From Streptomyces tubercidicus (GTDB lineage Bacteria > Actinomycetota > Actinomycetes > Streptomycetales > Streptomycetaceae), in contig NZ_CP114205.1 in assembly GCF_027497495.1 (NCBI RefSeq), positions 5,642,001-5,706,000 of the forward strand: 64,000 bases of DNA. The letters are read 5' to 3'. Position numbers and translations under genes: made by a program. The notes below the pieces were generated by a model that saw only the letters and a program-made list of their open reading frames with translations, was not told the origin of the DNA and did no database searches. Positions 41,939 through 50,221 of the stretch are shown one piece after another; position 1 is the first letter of the stretch, and every line of letters starts with the position of its first letter.

Positions 41939-43204
41939 TCAGACCGTACGGAAGGCCAGGACAACGTTGTGCCCGCCGAAGCCGAACGAGTCGTTCAGGG
42001 CCGCGATCCGGCCCTCGGCCGGCAGCTCGCGGGGCTCGCCGCGGACGATGTCGGCGTCGGCCTCCGGGTCGAGCTGGTCGATGTTGATCGTCGGCGGGGC
42101 GATGCGGTTCTTGAGCGCGAGGACCGTGGCCACCGTCTCGATACCGCCCGCGCCGCCCAGGAGGTGGCCGGTCATCGACTTGGTGCTGGTGATGGCCATG
42201 TGGTCGACGTCGTCACCGAACGCCTTGCGCAGCGCCCGGAGCTCACCGACGTCACCGGCCGGCGTCGAGGTCGCGTGCGCGTTGACGTGCACGATCTCGG
42301 CGGGCTGGAGGTCGGTGTTGTCGAGCAGGTTCTGCAGCGCCGCCGCGATGCCGTTGCCGGACGGCTCGGGCTGCGTGATGTGGTGCGCGTCGGCCGAGAT
42401 GCCCTGGCCGACGGCCTCCGCGTAGATCTTGGCGCCGCGGGCCCTGGCGTGCTCCTCGGACTCCAGGATGATCACGCCGGCGCCCTCGCCGAGCACGAAG
42501 CCGTTGCGGTCGACGTCCCAGGGACGCGAGGCGCCCTGCGGGTCGTCGTTGTTCTTGGACATCGCCATCATGTTGCCGAACGCGACGATCGGCAGCGGGT
42601 GGATGGCGGCCTCCGTGCCACCCGCGACGACGACATCGGCGCGGCCGGAGCGGATCATCTCGATCGCGTAGCCGATGGCCTCGGCGCCCGACGCACACGC
42701 CGAGACCGGGGTGTGGACACCGGCGCGGGCGTTGAACTCGATGCCGACGTTCGCGGACGGCGAGTTCGGCATCAGCATCGGCACGGTGTGCGGGGAGACG
42801 CGGCGTACGCCCTTCTCCTTGAGCACGTCGTACTGGTCGAGCAGGGTCGTCACACCGCCGATACCGGAGGCGATGACGGCGCCCAGACGGTCGGGGTTGA
42901 CCGAGGTGTCCTCGCCCGCCTTGGCGGTGAAGCCCGCGTCCTTCCAGGCCTCCTGGGCCGCGACGAGCGCGAACTGCGCCGAGCGGTCCAGCTTGCGGGC
43001 CTGCGGACGGGGAATGATCTCGGAGGGCTCCACGGCGATCTGTCCGGCGATACGAACCGGCAGATCGGTGGCCCAGTCCTGTTCGAGGGTGCTGACACCG
43101 GAGCGTCCGGCGAGCATGGCCTCCCAGGTCGAAGCGGTGTCGCCACCCAGCGGTGTGGTTGCGCCGATACCGGTGACGACCACGGTGCGATTGGTCGCAT
43201 TCAC
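41939..43204 (-). CDS. fabF: 3-oxoacyl-ACP synthase II (KAS II)
   Basis: A 421-residue condensing enzyme that elongates acyl-ACP with malonyl-ACP in type II fatty acid synthesis. The catalytic triad is visible: Cys in TPVSACASGAEAIG, His in VNAHATSTPAGD and His in STKSMTGHLLGGAGG. The C-terminal NDSFGFGGHN is typical. The start is GTG at 43202-43204 (VNATNRTVVVTGIG) with GGAG about 11 nt upstream; the longer open frame to 43267 would add a non-conserved 21 residues overlapping the intergenic leader. It is the last gene of the fabD-fabH-acpP-fabF cluster. Confidence 0.96.
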   Translation of the reverse strand: MNATNRTVVVTGIGATTPLGGDTASTWEAMLAGRSGVSTLEQDWATDLPVRIAGQIAVEPSEIIPRPQARKLDRSAQFALVAAQEAWKDAGFTAKAGEDTSVNPDRLGAVIASGIGGVTTLLDQYDVLKEKGVRRVSPHTVPMLMPNSPSANVGIEFNARAGVHTPVSACASGAEAIGYAIEMIRSGRADVVVAGGTEAAIHPLPIVAFGNMMAMSKNNDDPQGASRPWDVDRNGFVLGEGAGVIILESEEHARARGAKIYAEAVGQGISADAHHITQPEPSGNGIAAALQNLLDNTDLQPAEIVHVNAHATSTPAGDVGELRALRKAFGDDVDHMAITSTKSMTGHLLGGAGGIETVATVLALKNRIAPPTINIDQLDPEADADIVRGEPRELPAEGRIAALNDSFGFGGHNVVLAFRTV

Positions 43205-43281
43205 GGGAATTCTTACTCCACGGGTAGAGGGGTCTGAATCGACGGCGCCACCGCGGGGTGGCGACATGCGCGGGAGCTGGA

Positions 43282-43530
43282 TCAGCTCTGGTGCTTGAGG
43301 ATGTACTCGGTCGCGTCGCCGACCGTCTTGAGGTTCTTGACGTCGTCGTCCGGGATCTTCACGTCGAAGCGCTCTTCGGCGGCGACGACGACCTCGACCA
43401 TGGACAGCGAGTCAACGTCCAGGTCGTCGGTGAAGGACTTGTCCACCTGGACGTCCTCGGTGGGGATCCCGGCGATCTCGTTCACGATCTCGGCGAGACC
43501 GGCGACGATCTCTTCCTGAGTGGCGGCCAT
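43282..43530 (-). CDS. acpP: Acyl carrier protein of fatty acid synthesis
   Basis: An 82-residue acidic carrier protein. Ser41 in DVDSLSMVE receives the 4'-phosphopantetheine arm, and the flanking helix VVAAEERFDVKIPDDDV is typical of primary-metabolism ACPs. It carries growing acyl chains among FabD, FabH and FabF. A GGAGC site precedes the ATG at 43528-43530. It lies 77 bp upstream of fabF and 104 bp downstream of fabH, the standard actinomycete order. Confidence 0.96.
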   Translation of the reverse strand: MAATQEEIVAGLAEIVNEIAGIPTEDVQVDKSFTDDLDVDSLSMVEVVVAAEERFDVKIPDDDVKNLKTVGDATEYILKHQS

Positions 43531-43634
43531 GATGGCGCTCCTTCGGTCATTTTAAGGGGAAACTGCGTACTTGCGGTGATGATCCGTGCGACGGCCGACA
43601 CGTCCGGGGACGTACGGTGCTGCGCAGATCTTGC

Positions 43635-44681
43635 CTAGGGGAGGGTAACCACCGTCGCGGCGTAGACGAGACCCGCCCCGAAGCCGATGACCAGCGCGGT
43701 GTCGCCGCTCTTGGCCTGTCCGGTCGCCAACAGCCGCTCCATGGCGAGCGGAATGGAGGCGGCCGAGGTGTTGCCGGTGGTCTCCACATCGCGGGCGACC
43801 GTGACGCTCTCCGGCAGCTTCAGAGTCTTCACCATCGAGTCGATGATCCGCATGTTGGCCTGGTGCGGAATGAAGACATCCAGGTCGTCCGGGCTGACTC
43901 CGGCCGCGTCCAGCGCCTGCTGGGCGACCTTCGCCATCTCGAACACCGCCCACCGGAAGACCGCCTGGCCCTCCTGTGTGATGGCGGGGTAGCGGATCTC
44001 CTCCGGAGCCGGGCGGCCCTCGGGCGCGTCCCCTCCGGGGACCGGGGTGGGACGGTAGACGTCCCAGCCGAGGGTCTGCTTGATGGTCTCGGCCTTGTCG
44101 CCCTCCGAACCCCAGACCGTGGGGCCGATCGCGGGCTCGTTGGCCGGGCCGACGATCACCGCACCGGCCCCGTCACCGAAGAGGAAGGCCGTCGCGCGGT
44201 CCTCCAGGTCGGTCAGGTCCGAGAGCCGCTCCACACCGAGGACCAGCACATACTCCGCCGACCCCTCGGTCACCAGGCCCTTGGCCAGGGTCAGTCCGTA
44301 GCCGAAGCCCGCACAGCCCGCCGAGATGTCGAACGCGGCCGGCTTACCTGCCCCGATCCGGTGCGCGATCTCGGTCGCGATCGCCGGGGTCTGCTTGAAG
44401 TGCGAAACGGTGGAGACGATCACGGCGCCGATCTGCTCGGGCGTGATCCCGGCGTCGGCGATGGCCTTGCCGGACGCCTCGACCGACATGGTCGCGACGG
44501 TCTCCTCGGGGCCCGCCCAGTGGCGGGTCGCGATACCGGACCGCGAGCGGATCCACTCGTCGGACGAGTCGATGTGCTTGAGGATCTCCTCGTTCGGCAC
44601 GACACGCGTCGGGCGGTAGCCGCCGACGCCCATGATCCGCGCGTACGGGGCGCCCTTCGAGGGCTTGATCTTCGAGGTCAT
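43635..44681 (-). CDS. fabH: 3-oxoacyl-ACP synthase III (KAS III)
   Basis: A 348-residue enzyme that starts fatty acid chains by condensing an acyl-CoA with malonyl-ACP; in streptomycetes it prefers branched starters. The catalytic Cys is in DISAGCAGFGYGL, His in IPHQANMRI and Asn in GNTSAASIP. RARE features such as WIRSRSGIATRHW near residue 43 are family-typical. The ATG at 44679-44681 lies 13 bp after the fabD stop, so the genes are cotranscribed. Confidence 0.96.
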   Translation of the reverse strand: MTSKIKPSKGAPYARIMGVGGYRPTRVVPNEEILKHIDSSDEWIRSRSGIATRHWAGPEETVATMSVEASGKAIADAGITPEQIGAVIVSTVSHFKQTPAIATEIAHRIGAGKPAAFDISAGCAGFGYGLTLAKGLVTEGSAEYVLVLGVERLSDLTDLEDRATAFLFGDGAGAVIVGPANEPAIGPTVWGSEGDKAETIKQTLGWDVYRPTPVPGGDAPEGRPAPEEIRYPAITQEGQAVFRWAVFEMAKVAQQALDAAGVSPDDLDVFIPHQANMRIIDSMVKTLKLPESVTVARDVETTGNTSAASIPLAMERLLATGQAKSGDTALVIGFGAGLVYAATVVTLP

Positions 44682-44694
44682 GCGCTGCGGACTC

Positions 44695-45636
44695 CTATTC
44701 GGCCGGTGCGGATTGCTCGGCGATCAGCGTGCGGGCCGCGTCGAGGTCGTCGGGCGTCTTCAGGGCGAGGGTCCGCACACCGGGCAGTGCGCGCTTGGCC
44801 AGGCCGGTGAGCGTGCCGCCGGGCGCCGCCTCGATGAGCGCGGTGACCCCGAGCTCCTTGAAGGTCTCCATGCACAGGTCCCAGCGCACGGGGTTGGCCA
44901 CCTGGCCCACCAGCCGCTGGACCAGCTCCTGGCCGGAGGAGACCGCGGCGCCGTCCTTGTTGGAGACGTAGCGGGTGCGCGGATCGGCGACCGACAGCTG
45001 GGTGGTCGCGGATTCCAGGGCCGAAACGGCGGGTGCCATGTGGTGAGTATGGAACGCGCCGGCCACCTTCAGCGGTACGACCCGGCGAGTGCCCTCCGGC
45101 TTGTTCTCGACGAGCGCGGCGATCTGCTCGGCGGTGCCCGCGGCAACGATCTGCCCGGCGCCGTTCACATTCGCCGGCGTCAGGCCCAGCTGCTCCAGAT
45201 GCGGGATGACCACGGCCTCGTCGCCGCCCAGCAGCGCGGCCATACCGGTCTCGGTGACGGCGGCGGCCTCGGCCATCGCCTGGCCGCGCCGGCGCACCAG
45301 CGTCATCGCGTCCTCGTCGGACAGCGTGCCGGCCAGCGCCGCGGCGGCCAGCTCACCGACGCTGTGACCGGCCACCGCGCCGGTCCGCGTGGCGACCTCG
45401 TCGGTCGTGGCGAACAGCTGACGGGCGGAGAGCAGGGCCGAGGCCACCAGCAGCGGCTGGGCCACCGCGGTGTCGCGGATCTCCTCCTCGTCCGCCTTCG
45501 TTCCGTAGTGGACCAGGTCCAGGTTGATGGCGTCCGACCAGGTACGGAGCTGGGCCTCGACACCGGGAAGGTCGAGCCAGGGAGTCAGGAAGCCGGGCGT
45601 CTGAGCGCCTTGGCCGGGAGCGACGAGTACGAGCAC
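44695..45636 (-). CDS. fabD: Malonyl-CoA:ACP transacylase
   Basis: A 313-residue transacylase that loads malonyl groups onto AcpP. The active-site Ser is in VAGHSVGELAAAAL, with Arg in VRRRGQAMAEAA and the catalytic His in GAFHTHHMAPA; the glutamine-rich start LVAPGQGAQTPGF is conserved. I chose GTG at 45634-45636 because AGAGAGAG lies about 7 nt upstream; GTG at 45640-45642 would be too close to it. It is the first gene of the fab cluster. In S. coelicolor the FasR protein activates this promoter (established), and fasR lies directly upstream here. Confidence 0.95.
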   Translation of the reverse strand: MLVLVAPGQGAQTPGFLTPWLDLPGVEAQLRTWSDAINLDLVHYGTKADEEEIRDTAVAQPLLVASALLSARQLFATTDEVATRTGAVAGHSVGELAAAALAGTLSDEDAMTLVRRRGQAMAEAAAVTETGMAALLGGDEAVVIPHLEQLGLTPANVNGAGQIVAAGTAEQIAALVENKPEGTRRVVPLKVAGAFHTHHMAPAVSALESATTQLSVADPRTRYVSNKDGAAVSSGQELVQRLVGQVANPVRWDLCMETFKELGVTALIEAAPGGTLTGLAKRALPGVRTLALKTPDDLDAARTLIAEQSAPAE

Positions 45637-45725
45637 CCTCACACTCTCTCTTGTGGGTGGTTCCGCCCGCCCGTGGGGACAAGGACGAAGAACCATCGGG
45701 GGAATTGTTGGTGTCCGACAAAAGT

Positions 45726-46910
45726 CTAGGGCTGTGCCTCACCGTCAGCCAGACGCCCCAGAATCAGTGCGATACGGAGGGTGAACGCCGAGCGCACATC
45801 GGAGGGTGACCATCCGGTGACGTCGGTCACACGTCGGAGCCGATAGCGCACGGTGTTGGGGTGCACGAAGAGCATCCGGGCGGCCCCCTCCAGACTGCTC
45901 GCCTGCTCCAGATAGACGCTCAGTGTCTCCAGCAGCGCCGACCCGGCTTCCTCCAGCGGTCTGTAGATCTCCTCCACCAACTGCTCACGCGCGACCGGGT
46001 CCGAGGCCATCGCGCGCTCCGGCAGCAGATCGTCCGCGAGGACCGGCCGCGGGGCGTCCGGCCAGGCGGCACACGCCCGCAGTCCGGCGGCGGCGGCCTG
46101 TGCCGAGCGGGTCGCGGCCAGCAGATCGGAGACCACCGGGCCGGCCACCACGGGCCCGGCGGCATACGGGCCGATCAGCGCCTTGGCGGCCTTCAGCGGA
46201 TTGTCCGAACCGCCCGCGATCACCACCAGACGGGAGCCCAGCACCCCGGTCAGCACCTGGAGCTTGGCGTGCCGGGCGGCCCGCCGGATCGCCTCCACGG
46301 TCAGCTCGCTGTCCCCGTCCGGCGCGGTGCCCAGCACCACACACACATGCTCGGGGGAATTCCAGCCCAGCGCCGCCGCACGGGAGACCGCGCCCTCGTC
46401 CGCCTCCCCCGACAGCACCGCGTTGACCACCAGCGACTCCAGCCGGGCGTCCCAGGCGCCGCGGGCCTCGGCGGCCTGGGCGTAGACCTGGGCGGTGGCG
46501 AAGGCGATCTCCCGGGCGTAGACCAGCAGCGCCTCGCGCAGCACGGACTCATCGCCCGGGGCCGCGACCTCGTCGATCGCGGACTCCATGACCTCGATGG
46601 TGGTCCGGACCATCTCGACGGTCTGCCGCAGCGTGATCGCCCGGGTCAGCTCGCGCGGCGCCGTGCCGAAGACGTCGGTGCTGATCGCCTGGGGGGTCTC
46701 CGGATGCCGGAACCATTCGGTGAAGGCGGCGATACCGGCCTGTGCCACCAGGCCGATCCAGGAACGATTCTCCGGGGGCATCGCGCGGTACCACGGCAGC
46801 GTGGCGTCCATGCGGGCGATGGCCGCGGCCGCCAGTTTGCCGGAGGAGTTCTCCAGGCGCCGGAGGGTGGCGGAGTGCGGGTGCGCGTCGCGCGATGCGG
46901 GTTCAGACAC
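45726..46910 (-). CDS. fasR: FasR, PucR-type activator of fatty acid synthesis
   Basis: A 394-residue regulator. The C-terminal PucR HTH is seen in MLFVHPNTVRYRLRRVTDVTG near residues 350-370, and the N-terminal half contains NRSWIGLVAQAGIAAFTEWFRHP, highly conserved in streptomycete FasR as I remember it. The position immediately upstream of fabD on the same strand matches S. coelicolor, where FasR activates fabDHPF. Start: GTG at 46908-46910 (VSEPASRDAHPHSATLRRLE); GTG at 46923-46925 would add five residues. The 89-bp gap to fabD should contain its binding site, but I could not define a convincing dyad. Confidence 0.93.
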   Translation of the reverse strand: MSEPASRDAHPHSATLRRLENSSGKLAAAAIARMDATLPWYRAMPPENRSWIGLVAQAGIAAFTEWFRHPETPQAISTDVFGTAPRELTRAITLRQTVEMVRTTIEVMESAIDEVAAPGDESVLREALLVYAREIAFATAQVYAQAAEARGAWDARLESLVVNAVLSGEADEGAVSRAAALGWNSPEHVCVVLGTAPDGDSELTVEAIRRAARHAKLQVLTGVLGSRLVVIAGGSDNPLKAAKALIGPYAAGPVVAGPVVSDLLAATRSAQAAAAGLRACAAWPDAPRPVLADDLLPERAMASDPVAREQLVEEIYRPLEEAGSALLETLSVYLEQASSLEGAARMLFVHPNTVRYRLRRVTDVTGWSPSDVRSAFTLRIALILGRLADGEAQP

Positions 46911-46967
46911 GGGACAAGCCTGCACTATCGGGGCGGGCAGGTGCGGGGGCGGGGCTACCGTGGGCCC

Positions 46968-47639
46968 ATGATTCAGGTGCGGAGAGGCCATGAGCGGTAT
47001 CCGGGCGGGGACGCGGAGGCCGGGATCGAGTCGCTGCACGCGTTCTCCTTCGGGCACCGTTTCGACCCGGAGAATCTGCGTTTCGGGGCGCTGATCGCCT
47101 GTAACGAGGAGCGGCTGGCGGCCGGCGCCGGCTTCGACGAGCATCCGCACCGCGACACGGAGATCGTGACCTGGGTGGTCGAGGGTGAGCTGACCCACCG
47201 CGACTCGGCCGGACACGAGACGACCGTGCGCCCCGGCGATCTCCAGCGGCTCAGCTCGGCGGGCGGCGTCCGGCATGTGGAGCGCAACGACGGCGACCGG
47301 CCGCTGTGCTTCGTCCAGATGTGGCTGGCGCCGCGGGAATTCGGCGGGGAGCCCTCGTACGAGGTGGTGCGCGGGATCGCCGACGGCACCCCGTACGCGG
47401 TGCCGCGGGCCGGTGCCCTGCTGCATGTGCGCCGCCTCGGCGAGGGTGAGCGCACCGCGGTGCCGGATGCCGCACGGGCCTATGTGCAGGTGGTGCGCGG
47501 CGCCGTCCGGCTCGGCGACGAGCGCCTGGAGGCCGGCGACGCGGCGCGGATCACCGACGGGGAGGGGCTGGAGCTGCGGGGGCTGGCGGCGGCGGAGTGC
47601 CTGGTGTGGGAGATGGGGCCGGAGCCGGTCTACGGGTGA
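46968..47639 (+). CDS. Pirin-family bicupin protein
   Basis: A 223-residue cupin protein of the pirin family. The N-terminal cupin has the metal ligands in FDEHPHRDTEIVTWVVEGELTHRDSAG (two His and Glu region), followed by RPGDLQRLSSAGGVRHVERN, a pirin hallmark. The C-terminal cupin is shorter and degenerate. Some pirins are quercetin dioxygenases and others regulate transcription or pyruvate dehydrogenase; the role here is open. It is divergent from fasR with only 57 bp between starts. No strong ribosome site precedes ATG 46968. Confidence 0.9.
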   Translation: MIQVRRGHERYPGGDAEAGIESLHAFSFGHRFDPENLRFGALIACNEERLAAGAGFDEHPHRDTEIVTWVVEGELTHRDSAGHETTVRPGDLQRLSSAGGVRHVERNDGDRPLCFVQMWLAPREFGGEPSYEVVRGIADGTPYAVPRAGALLHVRRLGEGERTAVPDAARAYVQVVRGAVRLGDERLEAGDAARITDGEGLELRGLAAAECLVWEMGPEPVYG

Positions 47640-47685
47640 GCCGGCTCCGGGGGCGGCCGGTGGCGTCCGGCGCCTTCCGGGCGGG

Positions 47686-48507
47686 TCAGGCCGTCTCCGC
47701 CAGTTCGGCCAGCACCGCGTCCGTCAGCGGCGGCCAGGTCTCGATCGCCCACGGTCCGAAGGCCCGGTCGGCCAGCGCCACACAGGCCGCGCCGGCATCC
47801 GGGTCCACCCACAGGAACGTCCCGGACTGCCCGAAGTGCCCGAACGTACGGGGCGAGGACGACCCGCCCGTCCAGTGCGGTGACTTGCCGTCGCGGATCT
47901 CGAAGCCCAGGCCCCAGTCGTTGGGCTTCTGGTGCCCGTAGCCCGGCAGCACACCCGACAGACCGGGGAAGACGACCTGGGTCGCGGCCGCGAGCGTCTG
48001 CGGGGCGAGCAGCCGGGGTGCCTGCAGCTCGGCTGCGAAGCGGATCAGGTCGGCGACTGTGGAGACGCCGTCCTTGGCGGGCGAGCCGGACAGCTCCGTC
48101 GCGGTCATCCCGAGGGGGGCGAAGACCGCCTCGTGCAGATACTGCGCGAAGGGGATGTCGGTCGCCTTGGCTATGTGGTCACCCAGCGCCTCGAACCCCG
48201 CGTTGGAGTAGATCCGGCGGGTGCCGGGCGCGGCCATCGCGCGCTGCTCGTCGAAGGCCAGCCCCGAGGTGTGGGCGAGGAGATGACGCACCGTGGACCC
48301 CTCGGGCCCGGCCGGTTCGTCCAGCTCGACGGCGCCCTCCTCGACGGCCAGCAGCGCGGCGTACGCGGCCAGCGGCTTGGTCACGGACGCCAGCGGGAAG
48401 CGGTGCTCCAGGGGGCCGTACGCGCCGGCCACCGACCCATCGGCTCGTACGACGGCGGCCGCAGCGGTGGGCACCGGCCAGTTCTCGATCATCCGCAGGC
48501 TCTGCAT
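47686..48507 (-). CDS. Serine hydrolase (beta-lactamase/class C-like)
   Basis: A 273-residue cytoplasmic serine hydrolase of the beta-lactamase/EstB family. The nucleophile motif SxxK is SVTK (FPLASVTKPLAAYAAL), the YxN motif is IYSNAGFEALG, and the third motif is in the region FGHFGQSGTFLWVDP (HxG-like). No signal peptide is seen, so it is probably an esterase or peptidase rather than a resistance enzyme. Start: ATG at 48505-48507, which lies 7 nt after a good -10 (TAGGCT, 48515-48520 on the minus strand), suggesting a leaderless mRNA; GTG at 48511-48513 is the alternative. It is divergent from merR. Confidence 0.86.
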   Translation of the reverse strand: MQSLRMIENWPVPTAAAAVVRADGSVAGAYGPLEHRFPLASVTKPLAAYAALLAVEEGAVELDEPAGPEGSTVRHLLAHTSGLAFDEQRAMAAPGTRRIYSNAGFEALGDHIAKATDIPFAQYLHEAVFAPLGMTATELSGSPAKDGVSTVADLIRFAAELQAPRLLAPQTLAAATQVVFPGLSGVLPGYGHQKPNDWGLGFEIRDGKSPHWTGGSSSPRTFGHFGQSGTFLWVDPDAGAACVALADRAFGPWAIETWPPLTDAVLAELAETA

Positions 48508-48560
48508 GCCCACGAGCCTAACGTCCTCAAATTCCGGTCAAGTCTGCCCGTGACCGTCGC

Positions 48561-48591
48561 TTGCCTGGAGTGCACTCGAAGTCTCTAGCGT
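48561..48591 (+). promoter_or_regulatory. MerR-type promoter with 19-bp spacer and operator
   Basis: TTGCCT (48561-48566), 19-bp spacer, TAGCGT (48586-48591). The spacer contains the 10-bp perfect palindrome GAGTGCACTC (48568-48577... allowing one base of uncertainty), flanked by CTT and AAG. Overlong spacers with an internal dyad are the established signature of MerR-controlled promoters. Confidence 0.75.
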
Positions 48592-48655
48592 TGACGACGT
48601 CGAGAGGCTTCCGGCGAAAACGCCGGGGCCGTCCGGCGCAACAGGGGAGACGGGC

Positions 48656-49144
48656 ATGACGGTGACGCAGATCCAACCGGCGGCGAGCGGCGCGACCGCG
48701 GCCGGGAGGGGGCCGACGGCGCTGCGCGACTGCCGCACCGCGCCCTCGCATCCGCTGCCCACGGGCCGCGACCGCTACACGATCAGCGAGGTGGCGCAGC
48801 ACACCGGGCTCAGCGCCCACACCCTGCGCTGGTACGAGCGCATCGGCCTGATGCCGCATGTGGACCGCACCCACACGGGGCAGCGCCGCTTCAGCAACCG
48901 CGATCTGGACTGGCTGAGCCTGGTGTCCAAGCTGCGGCTGACCGGTATGCCGGTCGCGGACATGGTCCGCTACGCCGAGCTGGTGCGGGCCGGTGAGTGC
49001 ACCTTCACCGAGCGGGAGCAGCTGCTGACCGCGCACCGCGAGGACGTACGGCAGCGCATCGCCGAGCTGCAGAGCACGCTGGACGTCCTCGACCACAAGA
49101 TCGATATCTATGCCGACGCCCGGCGGGCGTCCGAGAGGTTCTGA
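48656..49144 (+). CDS. MerR-family transcriptional regulator
   Basis: A 162-residue regulator. After a 38-residue flexible N-terminus, the MerR HTH and wing are YTISEVAQHTGLSAHTLRWYERIGLMP (residues about 41-67, core TLRWYERIGL) and HTGQRRFSNRDLDWL; then a coiled-coil dimer helix (HREDVRQRIAELQSTLDVLDHKID). No Cys cluster for metal or Fe-S is present, so the inducer is probably organic. GGGGAGA precedes the ATG at 48656. It is cotranscribed with the aldo/keto reductase 7 bp downstream and is likely autoregulated through the 19-bp-spacer promoter. Confidence 0.92.
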   Translation: MTVTQIQPAASGATAAGRGPTALRDCRTAPSHPLPTGRDRYTISEVAQHTGLSAHTLRWYERIGLMPHVDRTHTGQRRFSNRDLDWLSLVSKLRLTGMPVADMVRYAELVRAGECTFTEREQLLTAHREDVRQRIAELQSTLDVLDHKIDIYADARRASERF

Positions 49145-49151
49145 GGTTTCC

Positions 49152-50168
49152 ATGGGCAGCGAGAAGATCGAGACCGTCGAACTGGGCAACGGTGGACCGC
49201 GGGTCGGGGTACAGGGTCTCGGCTGTATGGGCATGAGCTTCGCCTACGGTCCGACGGACACGGATGAGGCACGGGCCACACTGGAGCGCGCCCTCGAACT
49301 GGGCGTGACGCTCTTCGACACCGCCGATATGTACGGCATGGGGGAGAACGAGAAGTTCATCGCCCCGTTCATCCGGGCGCACCGCGACGAGGTCGTCCTG
49401 GCCACCAAGTTCGCACTGGCCGTCGACCCGGACGACGCGACGAAACGCATCATCCGCAATGACCGCGCCTACCTCCGCCAGGCCGTCGAGGGCAGCCTCC
49501 GGCGCCTGGGCGTGGACCAGATCGACCTGTATTACATGCACCGGCGCGATGTGAACGTCCCGATCGAGGAGTCGGTCGGCGCGATGGCCGAGCTCGTCAC
49601 CGAGGGCAAGGTGAAGCACCTGGGGCTGAGCGAGGTGACCGGCGGCGAACTGCGGGCCGCGCAGGCCGTGCATCCGATCGCGGCGCTGCAGTCCGAGTGG
49701 TCGCTGTTCAGCCGGGACATTGAGGACGGTGTGGTGCAGGCGGCGGCCGAACTCGGTGTCGGTGTGGTGCCGTACTCACCGCTCGGCCGGGGCTTCCTGA
49801 CCGGTGCGTTCGTGCACGCCGACCAGGAGCTGGGCGCGGACGACTTCCGGCGTCAGCAGCCCCGCTTCACCGGCGACAACGCGGCCGCCAACGCCGCGCT
49901 GCTGGAGCCGGTCCGCGCGATCGCCGCCGCCCATGACGCCACGCCCGGCCAGATAGCGCTGGCCTGGCTGCAGCAGCAGGCCGACGCACGCGGTCTGGCC
50001 GTCGTCCCGATCCCCGGCACCCGTAAGCGCGGCCGGGTCGAGGAAAACACCGCGGCGACCCGGATCCGGCTGACCGAGGAGGATCTGGCGCGGCTGGAGC
50101 CGATCGCCGGGCAGGTCGCGGGGGCGCGGTACGCGGATATGTCGTTCACCTCGGCGGGGCGGGAGTAG
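49152..50168 (+). CDS. Aldo/keto reductase
   Basis: A 338-residue NADPH-dependent reductase of the AKR13-like group. The catalytic tetrad is in order: Asp in LFDTADMYG (with Tyr in the same motif), Lys in LATKFALAVD, His in YYMHRRD. NADPH-binding residues are in VPIPGTRKRGRVEENTAA. The ATG at 49152 has GAGG 6-7 nt upstream. It follows merR closely; MerR/AKR pairs of this type usually respond to aldehydes or other electrophiles, so detoxification of reactive carbonyls is the likely job. Confidence 0.92.
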   Translation: MGSEKIETVELGNGGPRVGVQGLGCMGMSFAYGPTDTDEARATLERALELGVTLFDTADMYGMGENEKFIAPFIRAHRDEVVLATKFALAVDPDDATKRIIRNDRAYLRQAVEGSLRRLGVDQIDLYYMHRRDVNVPIEESVGAMAELVTEGKVKHLGLSEVTGGELRAAQAVHPIAALQSEWSLFSRDIEDGVVQAAAELGVGVVPYSPLGRGFLTGAFVHADQELGADDFRRQQPRFTGDNAAANAALLEPVRAIAAAHDATPGQIALAWLQQQADARGLAVVPIPGTRKRGRVEENTAATRIRLTEEDLARLEPIAGQVAGARYADMSFTSAGRE

Positions 50169-50175
50169 GCCGGCA

Positions 50176-50199
50176 GGGGGCGGGGCGCCCGCCCCCTTT
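50176..50199. terminator. Intrinsic terminator between AKR and acyltransferase genes
   Basis: GGGGGCGGG (50176-50184) and CCCGCCCCC (50188-50196) form a perfect 9-bp stem with a 3-nt loop followed by TTT. It lies 8 bp after the reductase stop. Confidence 0.8.
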
Positions 50200-50221
50200 G
50201 CCGTACGGAGCGAACCTCGCC

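Noticed and set aside
45643..45725. FasR binding site before fabD
   Set aside because: A site is expected from established S. coelicolor work, but I could not see a convincing dyad (only weak TTGT/ACAA arms), so no feature is given.
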